From positions 3,038,001-3,102,000 of the forward strand of contig OY282460.1 in assembly GCA_958296295.1 (NCBI GenBank): a stretch of 64,000 bases of DNA, read 5' to 3'. The notes beneath the pieces are model-generated. The model was not told where the DNA came from. It made no database searches and saw only the letters and a list, made by a program, of their open reading frames with translations. The stretch is from an uncultured Pseudomonadales bacterium. GTDB taxonomy: Bacteria; Pseudomonadota; Gammaproteobacteria; Pseudomonadales; Azotimanducaceae. The first letter of the stretch is position 1; the number at the start of each line of letters is the position of its first letter. The position numbers were made by a program, and so were the translations under genes. Below are positions 9,679 to 19,655 of the stretch, one piece after another.

Positions 9679-9896
9679 CCGGCCAGCACGGGATGATCGA
9701 TACGACGGCACGCAAACTCGAGACAGGCGCGGATGTCCGTCGCCTCCAAGTCTGGCAGCTCGTCCAGAATCGCCTCATGCGATAGACCCGCTCCAAGCAA
9801 ATCAAGCACATCCGTCACGCGAATGCGCATACCCCGGATGCACGGGCGTCCTCCGCACTGGTGCGGGTTCGTGGTGATGCGGGTTGAGGTCTCCAT
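9675..9896 (-). CDS. DUF433 antitoxin-like protein
   Basis: A 73-residue DUF433 protein with the characteristic opening RITTNPHQCGGRPCIRGMRIRVTDVLDLL and the helix SHEAILDELPDLEATDIRACLEFA. DUF433 proteins have a small helix-turn-helix-like fold and are paired with DUF5615 PIN-like proteins as toxin-antitoxin modules. The stop overlaps the start of the downstream toxin gene. The start at 9896 was chosen since METSTRITT is the normal beginning; the frame continues upstream without coding character. Confidence 0.8.
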   Translation of the reverse strand: METSTRITTNPHQCGGRPCIRGMRIRVTDVLDLLGAGLSHEAILDELPDLEATDIRACLEFACRRIDHPVLAG

Positions 9897-10040
9897 GTGT
9901 GCAGTCTGGCGCAAGTTGCCCGGCGGCTCAATGCCTTGGAACTGATCCAACTGATCCACTCACACATGCGCTTGCCTGGCGCAAGCCGCGCTACCAGCCA
10001 CCTCTCCGCCGCTCGCAACACTTCCGCGACAAGTTCCCGT

Positions 10041-12155
10041 TCACGCCATCGCCTTCTTGAACTCGCCCAGATCTCGAATCGGCGCGGAGCAAGCGAAGTC
10101 GCGGCAGACGAAGGCGGATGCGCGGTTGCGCTCTTCGGCGGCGACCAGGCGGGGGAGGAAGGGCGGCATGTGGCGGGCGGCGTACGGTATGCCGTAGCAA
10201 TGTCGTCGCGGGCGGTAGCCGGCGCGGGCGATGGAGAGCCACTCGGCTAGGGTGTCCTCGGGGCCGCGAACAATCACCAGCTCGGGTGGCCGCGCCAAGT
10301 CGTCGAGCGCGGTGATCAAGGCGCAGTGGCCGGTCGGTTGTTGTTCGGCGTGGCCCCGCGCCCAGTCGCCGGCGCGGCGGGCGGCGTCCAAATAGCGCGG
10401 CTCGCCGGCCAGGTGGCCTAGCGCGGCCAACGCGCGGATGGCCGTGGCGTTGCCGGGCGGCAGCGCTTCGTCGTCCATGGGTTTGGGGCGGTGGATCAGG
10501 CGTTCGTGATCGTGCGGCGTGAGGAAAAAGCCGCCGTGCCGCTCGTCCTCGAAGCGGCGCAAGAGTTCGTCGCCCAGGAAGAGGGCCAGCGTGTAATCCT
10601 CGTCGCGCCAACGGGCGGCGAGCAGTGCCAACAGGCCGTGCAGCAGATTGGCGTGATCGTCGAGCAACGCGTTCGGCCCCAGCGTGCCGTCCGTCCAAAC
10701 GGCGCGCAGGCGGCCGTCCTCGACCATTCGCGCGCGAATGAAGTCCGCCGCCCGCGTCGCGGAGTCCACCCACGACGGCTCGGCCAAACCCGCACCGGCC
10801 AGCGCCATGCCGCGGATGGCGAGACCGTTCCAGCCGCAAAGCACCTTGCCGTCGGTGGCCGGCGGCGTCCGCTCGGCGCGGGCGGCGAATAGCTTGGCCT
10901 GCGCCGAGGCCAAGAGCGTCGCAGCGCGATCCGGTTCCAGCGTCAAACGCTCCACCACGGCCCGCCAAGCGTCGTGGCGGCGCAAATGCCACTTGCCCTC
11001 GAAGTTCGCCCGCTTGTCCAAGCCGTAGAGCGTCTCGACGACGAGGTGTTCGTCCTCGGTGAGCAGCCGCTTCACCGCATCGCGCCGCCAAACGTAGAAG
11101 GCGCCCTCTTCGCCCTCGCTGTCCGCGTCCTGGGCGGTGCGGTAGCCGCCTTCCGGTCGCTGCATTTCGCGCCGAAGCCACTCGGCGGAGCCGCGGGCCG
11201 CGTGCGCGAACAACGGGTCCAAGCCAATGGCCAAGGCGTCCGCGTAGAGCGCCAGCAACACGCCGTTGTCGCCGAGCATCTTCTCGAAATGCGGAATGGC
11301 CCAGCGGTGGTCGGTGGCGTAGCGGAAGAAGCCGCCGCCCACATGATCGAAAATGCCGCCACGGGCCATCTTGGTGAGTGTGGTCAGCACCATGTTCAGC
11401 GCTTCGGTGTCCGGCCCGCGACGCCGCCGGTCGGCGATGCGCACCAGCCGCGGGCGTGTGGCCGGAGGCTCTTGCAAGTCGTTGGTTTTGCTGTCGGCCC
11501 AATGCCGCAGCAGACGCTCGACCGCGGCCGGCATGGGGAACTTCGGCGCACCGCCGAAACCGCCCTCGCCGGGGTCGTACAGCTCGCCAAGCGCTTCCCG
11601 CGCTTTCTTGCGTGGCGCGTTGTCGTCGCCCTGCTGCGCCGGCTGGTCTTTTTCCAGCTGGTCGAGCACGGCGCCCAGCTTCTCGCCTTGCGCGGTCACT
11701 TCCAAGCGTTTGGTCGCGTAGCCTTTCGCCACCCGCCGCAGCAGGTCGTTGAAGCCGGCCAGTCCGTGCCGCGGCTGGCGCGGAAAGTAGGTGCCGATGA
11801 AGAACGGCAGCAGCGTTTGCGGATCGAGAAAGGCGGTGAGCGGCCAGCCGCCGCCGCGGCCGGTCAGCACGCGATGGCTTAGCTGATAGACGCGGTCCAG
11901 ATCCGGCCGTTCCTCCCGATCCACCTTGACGTTGACGAAACACTCGTTCATCACTCGTGCCGTGGCCTCGTCCGCGAAGGATTCCCGCGCCATCACATGG
12001 CACCAATGGCACGAGGAATAGCCGATGGAAAGCAGAATGGGCCGGTCTTCCGCGCGAGCACGGCTGATGGCTTCCTCGCCCCAGGGCATCCAGTCCACCG
12101 GATTGGCGGCGTGTTCGAGCAGGTAGGGGCTGGTTTCTTGCGCGAGGCGGTTCAT
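10041..12155 (-). CDS. Thioredoxin domain-containing YyaL/DUF255 protein
   Basis: A 704-residue protein of the YyaL (spermatogenesis-associated protein 20) family. The first ~160 residues form a DUF255 thioredoxin-like domain beginning [21 protein letters not shown] with a CHWC redox pair in [11 protein letters not shown]. The rest is a six-hairpin alpha/alpha barrel like those of N-acylglucosamine epimerases, with [17 protein letters not shown] and HFEKMLGDN motifs. The physiological reaction of the family is not established. The ATG at 12155 is the family start; a longer reading in the same frame would run across rppH. The gene is divergent from rppH with only 23 bases between the two start codons. 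Confidence 0.9.
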   Translation of the reverse strand: MNRLAQETSPYLLEHAANPVDWMPWGEEAISRARAEDRPILLSIGYSSCHWCHVMARESFADEATARVMNECFVNVKVDREERPDLDRVYQLSHRVLTGRGGGWPLTAFLDPQTLLPFFIGTYFPRQPRHGLAGFNDLLRRVAKGYATKRLEVTAQGEKLGAVLDQLEKDQPAQQGDDNAPRKKAREALGELYDPGEGGFGGAPKFPMPAAVERLLRHWADSKTNDLQEPPATRPRLVRIADRRRRGPDTEALNMVLTTLTKMARGGIFDHVGGGFFRYATDHRWAIPHFEKMLGDNGVLLALYADALAIGLDPLFAHAARGSAEWLRREMQRPEGGYRTAQDADSEGEEGAFYVWRRDAVKRLLTEDEHLVVETLYGLDKRANFEGKWHLRRHDAWRAVVERLTLEPDRAATLLASAQAKLFAARAERTPPATDGKVLCGWNGLAIRGMALAGAGLAEPSWVDSATRAADFIRARMVEDGRLRAVWTDGTLGPNALLDDHANLLHGLLALLAARWRDEDYTLALFLGDELLRRFEDERHGGFFLTPHDHERLIHRPKPMDDEALPPGNATAIRALAALGHLAGEPRYLDAARRAGDWARGHAEQQPTGHCALITALDDLARPPELVIVRGPEDTLAEWLSIARAGYRPRRHCYGIPYAARHMPPFLPRLVAAEERNRASAFVCRDFACSAPIRDLGEFKKAMA

Positions 12156-12178
12156 CGGTTTCGTGGCAAAATGCGCGC

Positions 12179-12799
12179 ATGACGAGTGCGAACCCGCATA
12201 GTAAGGGAAAAAGCGGCCGACCGGCCCCTTGGCGCGGCCAAGGCGGGCAAGGCGGGCAAGGCGGCCACGGGAAAGGCCGGCCCCGACGCGGCAGCGATGT
12301 GGACGACCGGCGCTATCGACCCAACGTGGCGATGATCGTCCAGAATCGCGCGGGCCAAGTGCTTTGGGCCCGGCGCGTGGGCGGCCAGGACGCTTGGCAG
12401 TTTCCGCAAGGCGGCATCCGTACCGGGGAGGAGGAAGAACAGGCCCTCTACCGCGAACTGCGCGAGGAATTGGGTCTGGCGCGGGACGACGTGGAGATTG
12501 TGGCCCGCACCGAAGGCTGGCTGCGCTACCGCGTGCCCTTGCGCAGCCAACATTCCGGCTTCCTGGGGCAGACACAACGCTGGTACCTGCTGCGTCTCCT
12601 CGCGAGCGACGACGCCGTGCAGGTTCACGGCAAGGAAGCCGAATTCGACGACTGGCGCTGGGTGTCCTACTGGTATCCGCTCAACGCCATCGTGGAATTC
12701 AAACGCGCCGTGTACCGGCGCGCCCTCGGGGAGCTCGCTCCCGCGCTGCGCGTGGACGAACGGGTGATTCGCCAGGCCGAACCCAAGCCGGCCGGCTAG
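12179..12799 (+). CDS. rppH: RNA pyrophosphohydrolase (Nudix)
   Basis: Removes pyrophosphate from the 5' end of mRNAs, which opens them to RNase E decay. The core begins at [21 protein letters not shown] and the Nudix box (GG-x5-E ... RELREELG) lies at about residues 78-100; the RppH-type segment [11 protein letters not shown] and [13 protein letters not shown] follow. At 206 residues it is longer than usual because of a ~40-residue N-terminal stretch rich in Gly, Gln, Arg and Lys, containing GGQGGQGG. That stretch may be a real tail or may mean the true start is the in-frame GTG near 12299, which would also give the divergent promoters more room. It precedes ptsP, a common gammaproteobacterial order. 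Confidence 0.92.
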   Translation: MTSANPHSKGKSGRPAPWRGQGGQGGQGGHGKGRPRRGSDVDDRRYRPNVAMIVQNRAGQVLWARRVGGQDAWQFPQGGIRTGEEEEQALYRELREELGLARDDVEIVARTEGWLRYRVPLRSQHSGFLGQTQRWYLLRLLASDDAVQVHGKEAEFDDWRWVSYWYPLNAIVEFKRAVYRRALGELAPALRVDERVIRQAEPKPAG

Positions 12800-12972
12800 G
12801 CTGGCCCGCCGGCGCCGCCGGCCACGCTCGCCCTGGGCGATCACTGGGCAGCCGCCGAACAAACGCGGCGGGTCGCCCTTTCCCTTCCGTTACTTCGCCT
12901 ACTTCGCCGCGCTGCGGGCCGTCCACAACTCCGGCCTGTGCGAACGTCCGCTTCGTGGCAGAATCACAGGCG

Positions 12973-15261
12973 ATGCTCGACGCTCTACGGCAAATCGTCC
13001 AAGACCTGTCCGCCGCCGGCGGGTTTCGCGCCGCCTTGGATCTGATCGTCGCACGCGTGTCCTTGATCTTGGACGCCGAGGTTTGTTCCATCTACTTGCG
13101 CAACCGCGACAGCGGCTGGTTCGTGTTGGTGGCCAACGAGGGCCTGAACGCCGAGATGGTCTGCCATGTCACCCTGAACCAGAGGGAGGGGTTGGTCGGG
13201 CTGGTGGCCGAACGCGCCGAGCCGATCAATCTGGAGGACGCCTCCAGCCACCCGCGTTTCCATTTGGTGCCGGGGCTGAACGAGGAGGTGTTCAGCGCGT
13301 TTCTGGGCGTGCCCATCATCCATGTGCGCGAGGTGCTGGGCGTGCTGGTGGTGCAGGACCGGGAAGTGCGGCGCTACGACGAAGAGGAACTGGCGTTTCT
13401 CGTCACGCTCGCCGCCCAGATCGCCGGCCGCGTCGCCCACGCCGAGGCCACCGGCGACATCGCGAATCTGATCCCCGGCGGCGCTCGAGCCCAACGCGAA
13501 GCGCACTTCGAAGGTGTTCCCGGCGTGCCCGGCATCGGCATCGGCACCGCTTTCGTGGTGCTGCCACCGGCCCGCCTGGAACTGGTCAACGATCGCGACG
13601 CCGACGACGTGGACGCCGAATTGGGCCACTTCGAGCACGCCATCGAGCAGACCCGCAAGGACATCGAACGCATCAACGAGGCGGTGGCGAAAAGCCTCGG
13701 CCCGGAGGAACGGGAGCTTTTCGACGCCTACTTGCACCTGTTGGACGATGCGGTCTGGGCCGACGACGTGCGCGGGCGCATCCGCAAAGGGCAATGGGCG
13801 CAAGGGGCGCTCAAACAGGCCATCGCCGAGCAGACCGCCGCCTTCGAGCGCATGCGGAACTCGTACCTGCGCGAGCGTTCCGCCGACGTGCGCGATCTCG
13901 GCCAGCGCGTTCTCGCCAATCTGCAGGAGGTGAGCCACGCCCGCGAGCCGTATCCGCCGGACATGGTGCTGGTGGCCGAGGAAGTCACCGCGCCGATGAT
14001 GGCCGAACTGCCCATCGAACGCTTGCGCGGCATCGTCTCCATGAAGGGCTCGCGCAATTCCCACGGCGCGATTCTGGCCGACGCCCTGGGCATTCCGGCG
14101 GTGATGGGCGCCGTGGACGTGCCCATCTACAACGTGCAAAGCCGCACGGTGATCGTGGACGGCCACTACGGCGACGTCTATGTGAATCCCGGTTCGGTGG
14201 TCCGCGACGCCTACGAGCAATTTCTGCGCGAGGAGACGGACTTCGCCCAAGAGCTGAACACGCTGCGCGATCTGCCAAGCGCCACACGGGACGGCCACGC
14301 CATCAACCTGTGGGTGAACATCGGCCTGGTGAGCGAGATCACGCGCTCGCTGGACCGCGGCGCCCAAGGCATTGGCCTGTTCCGCACCGAGGTGCCCTTC
14401 GCGTTGGGCGACCGCTTTCCCACCGAAGAGGAGCAGCGGGCGATCTACCGCGAACACATGGAAGCGTTCGAGCCGAATCCGGTGACGATGCGCACCTTGG
14501 ACATCGGCGGCGACAAACCGCTCTCCTACTTCCCCATTCAAGAGGAGAACCCGTTTCTCGGCTGGCGGGGCATCCGCGTGACCCTCGATCATCCGGAGAT
14601 CTTCCTCGTCCAAGTGCGGGCGATGATGAAGGCCAACGCCGGCCTGCAAGGCGTGCTTCGCATCATGCTGCCCATGGTCACGAGACTCGAACAGGTGGAG
14701 GAGGCGAAGTCGCTGATCCATCGCGCCCACGGCGAGATCGTCGAGGAAGGCTTCGCCGTGAAGACGCCGCTGGTCGGCGTGATGATCGAAGTGCCCGCCA
14801 CCATCTACCTGACGCGGGAGATCGCCCGCACCGTGGATTTCCTGGCCGTGGGCTCCAACGATCTCACGCAGTACATGCTGGCCGTGGACCGCAACAATCC
14901 GCGAGTGGCGGATCTGTTCGAGGACATGCACCCTTCCATGCTCATCGCGCTGCGCGAGATCGCCAAGGGCAGCCACGCGGAGAACAAGCCCGTCGGCATC
15001 TGCGGCGAGCTGGCGGGCACGCCGGAGGGGGCCGTCCTGTGCGTCGGCATGGGTTACGACGTGCTTTCCATGAACGCCGCCAACCTGCCGCTGGTGAAGT
15101 GGGTGATCCGCCGCGTATCGCTGCGCGACTGCCGCCGCATCCTGGCGCGCTCGCTGCGCTTGCGTTCCAGCCGGGAGATCCTCGCCTTCGTGCGCCAGCA
15201 GTTGATGGAAGCCGGCTTGCAGCGCGCGCTGCCGCATCACGAACTGGCCGCGCGGGCCTAG
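12973..15261 (+). CDS. ptsP: Phosphoenolpyruvate-protein phosphotransferase PtsP (EI-Ntr)
   Basis: First enzyme of the nitrogen-related PTS: it takes phosphate from phosphoenolpyruvate and hands it to NPr (PtsO), a regulatory chain rather than a sugar importer. The 762-residue product has an N-terminal GAF domain (about 15-150), an NPr-binding helical domain (about 180-310), a swivelling domain with the phospho-histidine at about 364 in SRNSHGAIL, and a C-terminal PEP-binding barrel with DIGGDKPLSYF and GSNDLTQY. The GAF domain separates it from sugar-PTS enzyme I. The ATG at 12973 gives the standard GAF start. It follows rppH by 173 bases. Confidence 0.96.
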   Translation: MLDALRQIVQDLSAAGGFRAALDLIVARVSLILDAEVCSIYLRNRDSGWFVLVANEGLNAEMVCHVTLNQREGLVGLVAERAEPINLEDASSHPRFHLVPGLNEEVFSAFLGVPIIHVREVLGVLVVQDREVRRYDEEELAFLVTLAAQIAGRVAHAEATGDIANLIPGGARAQREAHFEGVPGVPGIGIGTAFVVLPPARLELVNDRDADDVDAELGHFEHAIEQTRKDIERINEAVAKSLGPEERELFDAYLHLLDDAVWADDVRGRIRKGQWAQGALKQAIAEQTAAFERMRNSYLRERSADVRDLGQRVLANLQEVSHAREPYPPDMVLVAEEVTAPMMAELPIERLRGIVSMKGSRNSHGAILADALGIPAVMGAVDVPIYNVQSRTVIVDGHYGDVYVNPGSVVRDAYEQFLREETDFAQELNTLRDLPSATRDGHAINLWVNIGLVSEITRSLDRGAQGIGLFRTEVPFALGDRFPTEEEQRAIYREHMEAFEPNPVTMRTLDIGGDKPLSYFPIQEENPFLGWRGIRVTLDHPEIFLVQVRAMMKANAGLQGVLRIMLPMVTRLEQVEEAKSLIHRAHGEIVEEGFAVKTPLVGVMIEVPATIYLTREIARTVDFLAVGSNDLTQYMLAVDRNNPRVADLFEDMHPSMLIALREIAKGSHAENKPVGICGELAGTPEGAVLCVGMGYDVLSMNAANLPLVKWVIRRVSLRDCRRILARSLRLRSSREILAFVRQQLMEAGLQRALPHHELAARA

Positions 15262-15275
15262 CGTTGAGTCGCCGG

Positions 15276-16271
15276 GTGGCGGGGCCGTCCAGCCGAAGCG
15301 GCGATGTCCACATCGCGTTCGTGACGGACGCGCCGGATTCGCTGCAAGTGAAGAAGGACTCCACGCTGGCCATGATCCGCGCCGCGCAACGGCGCCGCTG
15401 GCGAATCACCGTGCTGGGCATTGGCGATATCGCCCTGCAGCACGGCCGGGTGATGGGCTGGACGCGGGACTACGCGCTGACGGCCGACGCGCTGGCGGAC
15501 CTGGACGGGGCGGACGCCGCGGACTACTACCGCCTCGGGCCGCCGGCGCGGATGGCGCTCGCCGACGCGGACCTGGTGATGATGCGCAAGGATCCGCCCT
15601 TCGACATGGAGTACGTCCACGCCACCCACTTGCTCGAACGCGCGGTTGACGAAGGCGCGCGGGTGGTGAACGCGCCGCGCAGTCTGCGCGACTGCAACGA
15701 AAAGCTGTACGCCACCCGGTTCCGGGAGTTCACGCCGCCGCATATCGTCTCGTCGCGCCCGGATCTGCTGCTCGATTTCCACGCCGAGCATCAGGACGTG
15801 GTGTTCAAGCCACTTGACGGCATGGGCGGCACGGGCGTCTTCCGGGTGCGCCCGGACGACGCCAATCTGCGCGTGGTGATCGAGACCCTCACCGACAACG
15901 GCCGGCGGGCGGCGATGGCGCAACGCTTCATACCCGAGATCTCGGCCGGCGACAAACGCGTTCTGCTGGTGGGCGGCAAGCCGGTGCCGTATGCGCTCGC
16001 CCGCATACCGATGGCCGGCGAGTTGCGCGGCAACCTGGCCGCCGGTGGCCAAGGCGTTGGCCAACCGCTGACCACCCGCGACCAGCGCATCGCCGCGGCG
16101 GTGGGCGAAGACGCCAAGGCGCGGGGCCTGGAGTTCGTCGGCATCGACGTGATCGGCGACTACTTGACGGAAGTGAACGTCACCTGCCCCACCTGCGTGC
16201 GCGAATTGGATCGGGCGTTTGGCTTGGACATCGCCGGCGATCTGCTCGATCACTTGCTGCCCGGCGCTTGA
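15276..16271 (+). CDS. gshB: Glutathione synthetase
   Basis: Second step of glutathione synthesis: ATP-dependent joining of gamma-glutamylcysteine and glycine. The product (331 residues from the GTG at 15276) has the GshB N-terminus VHIAFVTDAPDSLQVKKDSTLAMI, the substrate segment MRKDPPFDMEY, the ATP-grasp lysine region DVVFKPLDGMGGTGVF and the metal-binding end VTCPTCVREL. No ATG is available at the expected place. GTG at 15276 or TTG at 15264 are the only start-like codons, so the true start is uncertain by a few residues. It follows ptsP by 14 bases and is likely on the same transcript. Confidence 0.95.
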   Translation: MAGPSSRSGDVHIAFVTDAPDSLQVKKDSTLAMIRAAQRRRWRITVLGIGDIALQHGRVMGWTRDYALTADALADLDGADAADYYRLGPPARMALADADLVMMRKDPPFDMEYVHATHLLERAVDEGARVVNAPRSLRDCNEKLYATRFREFTPPHIVSSRPDLLLDFHAEHQDVVFKPLDGMGGTGVFRVRPDDANLRVVIETLTDNGRRAAMAQRFIPEISAGDKRVLLVGGKPVPYALARIPMAGELRGNLAAGGQGVGQPLTTRDQRIAAAVGEDAKARGLEFVGIDVIGDYLTEVNVTCPTCVRELDRAFGLDIAGDLLDHLLPGA

Positions 16272-16287
16272 ACCCGCCGGCGCCGCC

Positions 16288-17040
16288 ATGCCCCGTGCTT
16301 TGAACGATGCGGCCCAGGCGAACCGGGCGCTGCCCGTTTGCGTTTTGTTGGCGACAGCGCTGCACCTGGTTGCGCTCGGCGCGATAGAGCTGCCGGGCGA
16401 ACCGCCGCCGCGACCGCCGGAGGCGTTGCGCATCCTGCTTGCGCCGCCGGTCTCGGCGCCGTTGGCTTCCGTGCCAGCCGCGCCAGAGCCGGCTATTCCG
16501 CCGACAACGGCCAACCAACCGCCGATCGAACGGCCCCCGCCACCTGCGCCGCACTCCGCCCCGCAGCAAGACCAAACGCCGTTGAAGCCGGCCGCCCCGC
16601 CCCGCCTGCTCGAGGGCAGAACGCTGCACGACCTCGCCCGCGCTGTGGCCGCTCGCACGGCCGACCACCAAGTTCCGCGACCGGATCCGCGCACGGTGCG
16701 CCTCACGGATGCGCCCACGCGCCCGGACTTCGCCTTCTACTTGGCGGCTTGGCGACGCGAGGTTGAACGCGTCGGCCGCTTGAACTACCCGGACGCGGCG
16801 CGCAAACGCAAACTCACCGGCAGCCTGCGGCTCTTGGTGGTGATAAACGCCGATGGCGCTCTCGCCGACGTGCGCCTGTTGGAATCCAGCGGCCACGCCG
16901 TGTTGGACGACGCGGCGTTGCGCATCGTCCGCTTGGCGGCACCTTTCGCGCCTTTTCCACCGCGCATCCGCGCACTGGCGGACACTCTGGAGATCGAGCG
17001 CGTCTGGCGGTTCCGCGGCGAGGCCGGCTCGCTGCTGTAG
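16288..17040 (+). CDS. TonB-family energy-transducing protein
   Basis: A 250-residue TonB-like protein that would couple the proton motive force at the inner membrane to outer-membrane transporters. A single membrane segment spans about residues 15-33 (LPVCVLLATALHLVALGAI), followed by a periplasmic proline-rich linker (about 37-115) and a C-terminal TonB domain (about 165-245) with GRLNYPDAARKRKLTGSLRL and VRLLESSGHAVLDDAALRIV. The ATG at 16288 was chosen as it places the membrane segment correctly. The position after gshB and before algH-ruvX is conserved in many gammaproteobacteria. ExbB/ExbD partners are not in this window. Confidence 0.88.
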   Translation: MPRALNDAAQANRALPVCVLLATALHLVALGAIELPGEPPPRPPEALRILLAPPVSAPLASVPAAPEPAIPPTTANQPPIERPPPPAPHSAPQQDQTPLKPAAPPRLLEGRTLHDLARAVAARTADHQVPRPDPRTVRLTDAPTRPDFAFYLAAWRREVERVGRLNYPDAARKRKLTGSLRLLVVINADGALADVRLLESSGHAVLDDAALRIVRLAAPFAPFPPRIRALADTLEIERVWRFRGEAGSLL

Positions 17041-17083
17041 AGTTGCCGACCGTGGTTGATCCTGTACAAGTGGTCGACGTCCC

Positions 17084-17097
17084 ACCACTCGAGTGGT
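17084..17097. repeat. 14-bp perfect palindrome
   Basis: ACCACTCGAGTGGT is a perfect palindrome in the 88-base gap between the TonB-like gene and the PhyH gene, ending 31 bases before the PhyH start. It has no following T-run, so it is more likely a protein-binding site than a terminator. Confidence 0.35.
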
Positions 17098-17128
17098 AGG
17101 GTGAACACTGGCGAACTTGGGAGCGGCA

Positions 17129-17884
17129 GTGTCCACAGATCAGCTTCAGCGGGATGGCTTGGCCGGGCCGTTCGAGTTGGCGGACCAGTCGGGGCTGGAC
17201 GCGGCGCGCGAAGCCGTCTTCGAGCTGAAGGCGCTGCGCCGACAGCGGCTGCTGGCGCAGAAGGCCGGCATGGACAGCGACCAACCCAACCCGCTGATTG
17301 ATCGACACATGGACGTCGGCGTCATCCGGGCGCTGTTCTTCGATGAGAATCTTCAAGCCGCCGTTGCGGCGCTGGTTGGCCGCGACCTTTTCGTTTGGCG
17401 AACGAACTTCTTCGTCAAGAGCGACGGCACGGGCCAGAACAAGTGGCACCACGATCGCCACTTCGAGAGCGGCCGCGCGCCGCTTAGCTTGTTCGATACG
17501 AGCAATCACTTCACGCTGACGGTGGCGCTGACCGACATCGGCATGGACGAGGGTCGCATCGAATACGTGAAGGGATCGCACCAGCCCATCGACGGATTCG
17601 ACAGGGACATTCCCCGCCACATCAACGAGGTGCCCGAAGTCGTCCAAGACCGGGTGACGCCGTTGCCGCTAAAGCGGGGGCAGTTCGTGCTGTTCCACTC
17701 GTCGCTGCTCCACCGCAGCCTTGAATTCGGCCGCGGCAATCGGCGCGCGTCGATGGCGGCCAGGCTCGCCAAGACGGGCACGACGATCCCGCAATACGGG
17801 GCCGCCAATCCAGCTGGCGGCGCCCAGGCTCGCGCGGAGCCCTTCGTCTACTACCGCGAGTCCGGCATCATGCCGTTCAATTGA
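17129..17884 (+). CDS. Phytanoyl-CoA dioxygenase (PhyH) family protein
   Basis: A 251-residue Fe(II)/2-oxoglutarate-dependent oxygenase of the PhyH family. Iron ligands are visible: the H-x-D triad in NKWHHDRHF (H107, D109) and the distal histidine H195 in FHSSLLHRS, with a downstream arginine in NRRASMAAR that would hold 2-oxoglutarate. Members hydroxylate small molecules ranging from phytanoyl-CoA to ectoine and natural products; the substrate here is not predictable. GTG at 17129 was preferred because GGGAG sits five bases before it. It lies between the TonB-like gene and algH, breaking an otherwise conserved cluster, so it may be a later arrival. Confidence 0.8.
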   Translation: MSTDQLQRDGLAGPFELADQSGLDAAREAVFELKALRRQRLLAQKAGMDSDQPNPLIDRHMDVGVIRALFFDENLQAAVAALVGRDLFVWRTNFFVKSDGTGQNKWHHDRHFESGRAPLSLFDTSNHFTLTVALTDIGMDEGRIEYVKGSHQPIDGFDRDIPRHINEVPEVVQDRVTPLPLKRGQFVLFHSSLLHRSLEFGRGNRRASMAARLAKTGTTIPQYGAANPAGGAQARAEPFVYYRESGIMPFN

Positions 17885-18041
17885 AGCGCCTTGCGGGGCC
17901 ATTCGACGGACGCGCTCGGTAACGACTGGCGCTACGCCTCTCGCAGGGCCACGGGAACGCCTTCAAGGGGCGGCTGGTCGACCCTCGACCCGCACCGACT
18001 CGTCGGCCATATCACGCCCTCAAAGAAGGTAAGCTAGCCGT

Positions 18042-18590
18042 ATGCACTCCTTGGCCGGAAATTTCCTCGTCAGCATGCCGAAGCTGCACGACAGCCCGTT
18101 CGATGGCGCGCTCGTGTACCTCTGGTCGCACGACGAGCACGGTGCCCAAGGCCTGGTGGTGAACCAGCCGCACGAGCTCACGCTGGTGAAGCTGTTCCAA
18201 CATCTGGAACTGCCGTTCCAGATCGGCTTCGACCGGCAAGTGGCGGATGGCGGCCCGGTGGACCCGCAGCGCGGCTTCATCCTGCACACGGACGACGTGC
18301 GCGTGGACGCGAGCGAGGACGCCGGCGGCGGCTTGGCCATCACCTACAGCCGCGAGATTCTGGAGCTGATCGCGGCCAGCCAAGGCCCGAAGCAGTTCCT
18401 GGTGGCGATGGGCTACGCCGGTTGGGGCGCCGGCCAGCTCGAGGACGAGCTGGCGGATTCCGCTTGGCTGACCGCGCCCAGCACCCGCGAGGCCCTGTTC
18501 CAGATGCCCTTCGAGCAGCGTTTGGACCATGTAGCCGCTTTCTTGGGCATAGACTGGCGGTTTCTCGGCGCGGAGGCGGGCTACGCCTGA
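18042..18590 (+). CDS. YqgE/AlgH family protein (DUF179)
   Basis: A 182-residue DUF179 protein with the family start HSLAGNFLVSMPKLHDSPFDGALVYLWSHDEHGAQGLVVN and the later GGPVDPQRGFILH and GYAGWGAGQLEDEL blocks. The fold is known; the biochemical role is not, although AlgH was named as a regulator of alginate genes in Pseudomonas. It is followed 45 bases later by ruvX/yqgF, a very widespread gene pair, which supports the identification. Confidence 0.93.
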   Translation: MHSLAGNFLVSMPKLHDSPFDGALVYLWSHDEHGAQGLVVNQPHELTLVKLFQHLELPFQIGFDRQVADGGPVDPQRGFILHTDDVRVDASEDAGGGLAITYSREILELIAASQGPKQFLVAMGYAGWGAGQLEDELADSAWLTAPSTREALFQMPFEQRLDHVAAFLGIDWRFLGAEAGYA

Positions 18591-18635
18591 AGACGCGGGG
18601 CGCGCAAAGCCCATGCCCATCCTCCCGCAACCGCG

Positions 18636-19046
18636 ATGACGGCGCTGGCTTTCGACTTCGGCCTGGGGCGCATCGGCGTCGCCGTCGCGGAGCGAGAACC
18701 GCCGTTCGCCCGCGGCGTCGCCACCGTGTACGCCACCGACGGGGCGCCGCGCTGGCCGGCCCTCGACGCGCTCATCGACACTTGGCGGCCCGAGGCGCTG
18801 GTGGTGGGCCTTCCCATCAACATGGACGGCACGCCGAGCGCCATGTCCGACCGCGCCCAACGCTTCGGCGACAGCTTGGCGGCGCGCTACGGCACCCGAG
18901 TGGAATACGTGGACGAGCGGCTCTCCACGTTCGAGGCGCGGGCGCGGGGCGCGACGCCCGACGACAGCCATGCCACCGCCGCGCAGGTGATCGCCGAAAC
19001 GTGGCTCGCGACGCGACCGGAGGAGCACCAACGCCACGCCCGCTGA
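18636..19046 (+). CDS. ruvX: Putative pre-16S rRNA nuclease / Holliday junction resolvase homologue YqgF
   Basis: A 136-residue RNase H-like protein. The first acidic residue is in ALAFDFGLGRIGVA, the conserved VGLPINMDGT block follows, and the catalytic YVDERLST and C-terminal DDSHATAAQVIAETWL segments are intact. In E. coli YqgF trims the 5' end of 16S rRNA; resolvase activity has been reported for some relatives. It forms the usual pair with the algH-like gene upstream. Confidence 0.92.
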   Translation: MTALAFDFGLGRIGVAVAEREPPFARGVATVYATDGAPRWPALDALIDTWRPEALVVGLPINMDGTPSAMSDRAQRFGDSLAARYGTRVEYVDERLSTFEARARGATPDDSHATAAQVIAETWLATRPEEHQRHAR

Positions 19047-19106
19047 CCGGCTACGGCCGGCTTCGAACGCCTGCGGCAGAGACGCCTAGCGTCCTTGCCC
19101 GTGCTG

Positions 19107-19358
19107 CTAGGCCCGCTTTTTCGCCGGTTCCTCGTTCTTCCAGCCACGCTCAAGCCCGGCGCGCAGATTGCGGTGCATCCACGGCCACAGTCTCCGCCAG
19201 CGAAGCGCGGCGAAGCTGTAAGTGACAAAGCAGAGGGTGAACGCTTGGACGGCATCTCCCCACCCCATGTGGAACAGAAACCACCCCAACAGGCCGGCGA
19301 AGATCACGACTGGAACGCCGAACCACCCTCGTGCGTAGAAGCGCTTGGGTTCTTCCAT
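19107..19358 (-). CDS. Small two-helix membrane protein, unknown function
   Basis: An 83-residue protein with two predicted membrane segments, about residues 13-32 (GVPVVIFAGLLGWFLFHMGW) and 35-55, and a basic C-terminal tail (HRNLRAGLERGWKNEEPAKKRA). The ATG has AGGAG about six bases upstream, which makes it a credible gene. I recognise no family. It runs convergent to ruvX. Confidence 0.6.
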   Translation of the reverse strand: MEEPKRFYARGWFGVPVVIFAGLLGWFLFHMGWGDAVQAFTLCFVTYSFAALRWRRLWPWMHRNLRAGLERGWKNEEPAKKRA

Positions 19359-19655
19359 TGCGAGCTCCTCTCGAAGTTGACTTTAGCAGTATATCCACGG
19401 GGCAACGTTGCCCACTGCCACCATTCCCGCCCCCGAAACGACCAAGGGATGCCCGACAACGTCTTCGTCCCTGCCAGCCCCACAAGTGTGATCACCCGTC
19501 GCACCCTCGCCTGCCTGAGCGCGAATATAATCGGCGCCCATGTCGAACGAACGCGCTCCTGCTCTTGGCGCTCTTGGCGTCAACACGCCTTCGAACGGGC
19601 GCCGGCGCGGGGGCGTAAGCGCAATGGAACACAAGCGGGCAAGGAGCTTTGGGGC

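Noticed and set aside
12985..15240. A 751-codon His/Ala-rich frame antisense to ptsP
   Set aside because: Shadow of ptsP; similar long antisense frames lie over cysNC, cysD and rppH.
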